64,000 nt of DNA from Teredinibacter sp. KSP-S5-2 (lineage in GTDB: Bacteria; Pseudomonadota; Gammaproteobacteria; Pseudomonadales; Cellvibrionaceae). The stretch is from NCBI RefSeq assembly GCF_032773895.1, contig NZ_CP120416.1, positions 1,672,001-1,736,000 on the forward strand, read 5' to 3'. A model generated the notes under the pieces. The model ran no database searches. It was not told the origin of the DNA and saw only the letters and a program-made list of their open reading frames with translations. Made by a program: the position numbers and the translations under genes. Position 1 is the stretch's first letter. Every line of letters begins with the position of its first letter. Shown here piece after piece: positions 60,355-64,000 of the stretch.

Positions 60355-62232
60355 ATGAATACCCTCATTGAAGCCGTTACTCAGCGGATTATTTTACGCA
60401 GTCAGGACCAGCGCAAAGCGTATTTAAAATCTATGAGGGATACGATGGAGCAAAACCCTCCCAAAAAACGGCTTTCCTGCGGTAACCTGGCCCATGCATA
60501 TGCCGCATGCGGGCAGGGAGATAAACAAACTATTCGCTTAATGCAGAGTGCCAACCTGGGCATTATCACTTCCTACAACGATATGCTCTCTGCCCATCAG
60601 CCCTACGAAACCTACCCCAATATCATTAAAGATGAAGCGCGTTCAATGGGAAGTACTGCGCAAGTAGCGGGTGGTGTTCCGGCCATGTGTGACGGTGTGA
60701 CGCAAGGGCAGGCAGGTATGGAGTTGAGTTTGTTCAGCCGTGAGATTGTGGCCATGTCTACCGCAATTGGCCTGACCCACAATATGTTCGATGCTAATGT
60801 CTTTTTAGGTGTGTGTGACAAGATTGTCCCTGGAATGTTGATGGGGGCATTGCAGTTTGGTCATCTACCCGCTGTATTTATTCCTGCTGGCCCAATGCAT
60901 TCCGGTTTACCCAATAAAGAAAAAGCTAAAGTTCGTCAGCAGTTTGCCGCGGGAGAGGTTGGGCAGGACAAGTTGCTTGAAGCCGAAACCGCTTCTTATC
61001 ACAGCGCAGGAACCTGTACCTTCTATGGTACTGCCAATACCAACCAAATGATGGTGGAGTTACTGGGTGTTCAGTTACCGGGTTCTTCCTTTGTGCATCC
61101 GCATTCGGATTTGCGTGAAGCATTAACCCGAGCGGCGGTGCGCAAAGTCATTGGGCTAACCGCAAGTGCGGGTACATACCGTCCGCTCTATGATGTGGTG
61201 ACAGAAAAGTCTTTGGTTAATGCGATTGTCGGCCTATTGGCAACTGGGGGCTCGACTAATCACACCTTGCATATTGTGGCGATTGCCAAATCCTGTGGGA
61301 TCGAAATTAATTGGCAGGATATGGATGATCTCTCCAGTGCCACGCCATTACTCGCTCGTGTTTATCCAAACGGTCAGGCGGATGTTAACCAATTCCATGA
61401 AGCTGGAGGCATGACCTACTTGGTAAAAGAACTGCGCTCTGGTGGGTTGCTGAATGAAGATGTGGTAAACATCATGGGTGAGGGGCTGGATCAATACGAC
61501 AAGTTACCTGAGCTGGATGGAAAGGCTGGCGTTGTATGGAACACCGCACCCAAAGCCAGCGGTGATACGGAAGTCTTACGTGGTGTTGATAATCCATTCG
61601 ATGAAGAAGGTGGAATGCGGGTGATGAAAGGTAATCTCGGTGATGCCGTGATTAAGATCTCTGCCGTGGCCAAAGAGCATCGTTTTGTTCAGGCTCCGTG
61701 TATTGTTTTTGAAGACCAGCACGAACTCATTGAGGCATTTAAACGAGGTGAGTTGGATAAAGACTTTGTTGCAGTGGTGCGCTTCCAGGGGCCTTCAGCA
61801 AATGGCATGCCTGAGTTACACAAAATGACGCCACCTCTTGGTGTATTGCAAGATAAAGGCTATAAAGTCGCTTTGGTTACCGATGGCCGAATGTCAGGTG
61901 CTTCGGGCAAAGTGCCTGCGGCAATTCATTTGTCCCCAGAAGCCAAAAACGGCGGCATGTTAGCTAAGGTGAGAACGGGCGACTTGATTCATTTTGATGC
62001 CGAAAAAGGTGTGCTGGCATTAGAAGTAAGCGAAGAAGTGCTGGCGAGAAGGGACCCGGTTAAACAGGGTAAGCGCTCGCAAAATCTTGGTCGTAATTTG
62101 TTTTCCGGGATTCGTAAGCTTTCCGGTGATTCATTACATGGTGCGACCATGTTTAATTTCACTAAAAAATTAAAAACACGAAAACGTTCTGAAGTGACTC
62201 CTTCTTCAGAAACGAAAAATTATTTTGAGTAA
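60355..62232 (+). CDS. edd: 6-Phosphogluconate dehydratase
   Basis: The 625-aa protein has ILVD/Edd signatures: GGVPAMCDGVTQGQAGMELS, CDKIVPGMLMGAL, GLLATGGSTNHTLH and VTDGRMSGASGKVPAAIHL. Cys residues for an Fe-S cluster are present. It converts 6-phosphogluconate to KDPG, the committed Entner-Doudoroff step. It is followed by eda after 12 nt. Confidence 0.97.
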   Translation: MNTLIEAVTQRIILRSQDQRKAYLKSMRDTMEQNPPKKRLSCGNLAHAYAACGQGDKQTIRLMQSANLGIITSYNDMLSAHQPYETYPNIIKDEARSMGSTAQVAGGVPAMCDGVTQGQAGMELSLFSREIVAMSTAIGLTHNMFDANVFLGVCDKIVPGMLMGALQFGHLPAVFIPAGPMHSGLPNKEKAKVRQQFAAGEVGQDKLLEAETASYHSAGTCTFYGTANTNQMMVELLGVQLPGSSFVHPHSDLREALTRAAVRKVIGLTASAGTYRPLYDVVTEKSLVNAIVGLLATGGSTNHTLHIVAIAKSCGIEINWQDMDDLSSATPLLARVYPNGQADVNQFHEAGGMTYLVKELRSGGLLNEDVVNIMGEGLDQYDKLPELDGKAGVVWNTAPKASGDTEVLRGVDNPFDEEGGMRVMKGNLGDAVIKISAVAKEHRFVQAPCIVFEDQHELIEAFKRGELDKDFVAVVRFQGPSANGMPELHKMTPPLGVLQDKGYKVALVTDGRMSGASGKVPAAIHLSPEAKNGGMLAKVRTGDLIHFDAEKGVLALEVSEEVLARRDPVKQGKRSQNLGRNLFSGIRKLSGDSLHGATMFNFTKKLKTRKRSEVTPSSETKNYFE

Positions 62233-62244
62233 GAGTGTTCCGTT

Positions 62245-62874
62245 ATGGCGATAACAAAAGAATTTCTTCAACCCTTTGGTGTTATGCCGGTAGTGGTGAT
62301 TCACAATGTGGAAGATGCCGTACCTATTACTAATGCATTAAAAGCCGGCGGTATTAATGCTGTCGAGGTGACGTTACGTACCCCTTGTGCATTGGATGCG
62401 ATTCGCGCGATTAAAAATGAGTGTGAAGGTGTTTCTGTTGGTGTGGGTACCGTCGTGAACACACAAAACCTGGAAGACATTGCTGAAATCGGTGTGGACT
62501 TTGCGGTCTCTCCAGGTTACACGCCTAATTTAATTAAATCGGCGCAAGATTTAGGTGTGGATTTATTACCGGGTGTGGCCAGTCCATCGGAAGTGATGAT
62601 GGGTATGGAGTTGGGCTTAAGTTGTTTTAAACTTTTCCCGGCTGTCGCTGTGGGTGGTTTACCGCTACTAAAATCCATTGGCGGACCTTTGCCTCAAGTG
62701 AGTTTTTGTCCAACCGGTGGTTTGACTGTGGATACGTTTACCGATTTTCTGGCACTGCCAAATGTTGCCTGTGTTGGTGGAACCTGGTTGGTACCACCAG
62801 CGGCTGTTGAAAATAAAGACTGGCAGGCAATTACGGAAATCGCCCGGCAAACTATGGCAAAAATTACTGAATAG
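62245..62874 (+). CDS. eda: KDPG aldolase
   Basis: The 209-aa protein is a class I aldolase: VEVTLRTPCALDAIRAI (active Glu) and GVDFAVSPGYTPNLIKSAQD, with the Schiff-base Lys in CFKLFPAVAVGG, and the phosphate site CPTGGLTV. It cleaves KDPG to pyruvate and glyceraldehyde-3-phosphate. It is adjacent to edd, together with zwf. Confidence 0.97.
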   Translation: MAITKEFLQPFGVMPVVVIHNVEDAVPITNALKAGGINAVEVTLRTPCALDAIRAIKNECEGVSVGVGTVVNTQNLEDIAEIGVDFAVSPGYTPNLIKSAQDLGVDLLPGVASPSEVMMGMELGLSCFKLFPAVAVGGLPLLKSIGGPLPQVSFCPTGGLTVDTFTDFLALPNVACVGGTWLVPPAAVENKDWQAITEIARQTMAKITE

Positions 62875-62945
62875 TATTTTTACAACAAGGATGTTGATAT
62901 AGGTGCGGGCAGGGTGTCACGCTGAGCAAGCTTGGAGCAGGGGGG

Positions 62946-64000
62946 TTATCTACCGTCTTCCAGTAAAAGCCGGGGAAGGGTAAAACTGACACTTGTGCCC
63001 TTGTTGAGTTCTGATTTTACTATCATGGTGCCGTTGGCACTGGTAATAAAATCTTTAACTAACAGCATGCCAATGCCCGATCCTTCTTCTCCTGCTGTGC
63101 CTTTACTGCTACTTCCTCCTTCAAAAAGTTTATTCGCTTTTTCTTGTGTCATACCAACACCCTGGTCTTCAACTGTAACGCTAACCTGGGTTGGAGAGTG
63201 TTCAACTTGTAGTGTGACGGTGGTGTTTTCGTTGGAAAATTTAATTGCGTTAGAGAGCAGGTTTTGAATCGTGGAATTCAGCAAACAGCGGTTAACGAAA
63301 ACTTCTACTCCTTCATCGGCCTGAACTTGAATACGAATATTTTTCGGGTCGGACAAATCGCCCATCATAATAACGGTGTCATCACACACTTGTTTTAAAT
63401 CGACTCGCTCAGGTGCATGTTTTTTTTCTTCCAGGTGTTCCGCACTCCACTCCAAAATCGCCATAAGTAGCTGATGCGCACGCTGCCCGGCTTGCTGAAT
63501 ATGGGACACAGATCGGACAATGGCGTGTGTGTCCATGTCTTTAGCGCGTTGCTTTAAGCGCGTGGAGAAACCAATAACGGCGTTGAATGAAGATTTGAGA
63601 TCGTGAGATAGCAATGCCAACAAACGGTCACGAAGTTGATTCATCTGTTGCAGTCGAATCGTTTGACGACGCAACTCCATTAAGCAGGTAATTTGTCTGC
63701 CCAATGCATTGAGCGCTGTTTTTTGTCCATCAGTGAGTTGGTTGGGAACGTAATCAATCACACAAAGGGTGCCAAGCGCTAAGCCTTCGGTATTGATTAA
63801 GGGTGCTCCTGCGTAAAAACGTATGTTTGGATCTTCTGTTACTAGAGGATTGTCAAAAAAACGCTCATCTTGAGACGCATCGCTTACTTCAAAAATATGT
63901 TCTTCCAATATTGCGTGAGCACAAAAGGCGAGGTCGCGGTGTGTCTCGTGGGCATCGAGACCCACTCTGGATTTAAACCACTGGCGTTTTCCATCGATCA
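62946..64000 (-). CDS. GAF-domain sensor histidine kinase (5' end outside window)
   Basis: The frame stays open to the window edge, where [20 protein letters not shown] (GAF start) is readable, so the gene is cut. The visible part has the end of a GAF domain ([37 protein letters not shown]), a HisKA H-box [16 protein letters not shown] and an HATPase domain ([36 protein letters not shown]). It is a cytoplasmic-type sensor of the kind found in GAF-HisKA kinases. No receiver or partner regulator is visible. Confidence 0.9.
   Translation of the reverse strand, partial: IDGKRQWFKSRVGLDAHETHRDLAFCAHAILEEHIFEVSDASQDERFFDNPLVTEDPNIRFYAGAPLINTEGLALGTLCVIDYVPNQLTDGQKTALNALGRQITCLMELRRQTIRLQQMNQLRDRLLALLSHDLKSSFNAVIGFSTRLKQRAKDMDTHAIVRSVSHIQQAGQRAHQLLMAILEWSAEHLEEKKHAPERVDLKQVCDDTVIMMGDLSDPKNIRIQVQADEGVEVFVNRCLLNSTIQNLLSNAIKFSNENTTVTLQVEHSPTQVSVTVEDQGVGMTQEKANKLFEGGSSSKGTAGEEGSGIGMLLVKDFITSANGTMIVKSELNKGTSVSFTLPRLLLEDGR

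Overview
The window looks like chromosomal DNA of a marine-type, polysaccharide-degrading gammaproteobacterium, probably near the Cellvibrionaceae (Saccharophagus, Teredinibacter, Cellvibrio). The family assignment is inference. It rests on long polyserine linkers in two secreted hydrolases (a GH18 chitinase and an endonuclease I), chitin-binding-type modules, and gene orders I recall from Pseudomonas and relatives (nadK-phosphoesterase-rhomboid-yeaC-pepN; pepA divergent from lptFG, with holC and valS behind pepA; rsuA-rsmC). Both ends cut a gene: a DjlA-type co-chaperone on the left and a GAF histidine kinase on the right.

Layout. 1-12.1 kb: co-chaperone end, S1/P1 nuclease plus SDR pair, an odd disordered Ser/Pro-rich protein, cold-shock protein, a membrane glutamate-synthase-like flavoprotein, a five-gene operon with a pseudouridine synthase, then rsmC, rsuA and folD. 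12.3-12.6 kb: tRNA-Pro/Arg/His behind a near-consensus promoter. 12.8-23.3 kb: accessory genes, including a ketosynthase III coupled to a 7-TM Fis-type regulator, hemN behind an Anr/FNR box, a flavin reductase, a PAS histidine kinase, a Tat-exported kelch protein and a propeller-like lipoprotein. 23.6-23.8 kb: tRNA-Val/Asp with promoter and terminator. 23.9-28.2 kb: an interrupted ORF, a 34-aa acidic micropeptide, and three overlapping genes (coiled-coil protein, PLP desulfhydrase/deaminase, cNMP-cNMP-rhodanese fusion). 28.2-36.1 kb: DUF1853, nadK-to-pepN operon, cytochrome b561 and YceI. 36.5-41 kb: chemoreceptor, orphan sugar-binding protein, porin. 41.6-43.4 kb: chitinase. 43.7-52.2 kb: valS, holC, pepA, lptFG, RDD protein. 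52.4-57.1 kb: HD hydrolase, CsaA, secreted protease with a chitin-binding-type module, secreted nuclease with two PPC domains. 57.3-58.2 kb: DUF3108 with a hidden 56-aa ORF. 58.7-62.9 kb: zwf, edd, eda (Entner-Doudoroff). 62.9 kb to end: truncated GAF histidine kinase.

The genes suggest a cell that secretes chitinase, a chitin-anchored protease and nucleases onto particles, senses and imports the released sugars (chemoreceptor, binding protein, porin), and burns hexose through the Entner-Doudoroff route. No phage, insertion sequence, CRISPR array or rRNA gene was seen. The least explained parts are the ketosynthase/7-TM-Fis pair, the micropeptide plus sulfur/cNMP operon, the Ser/Pro-rich protein, and the protease sharing a module with the chitinase.
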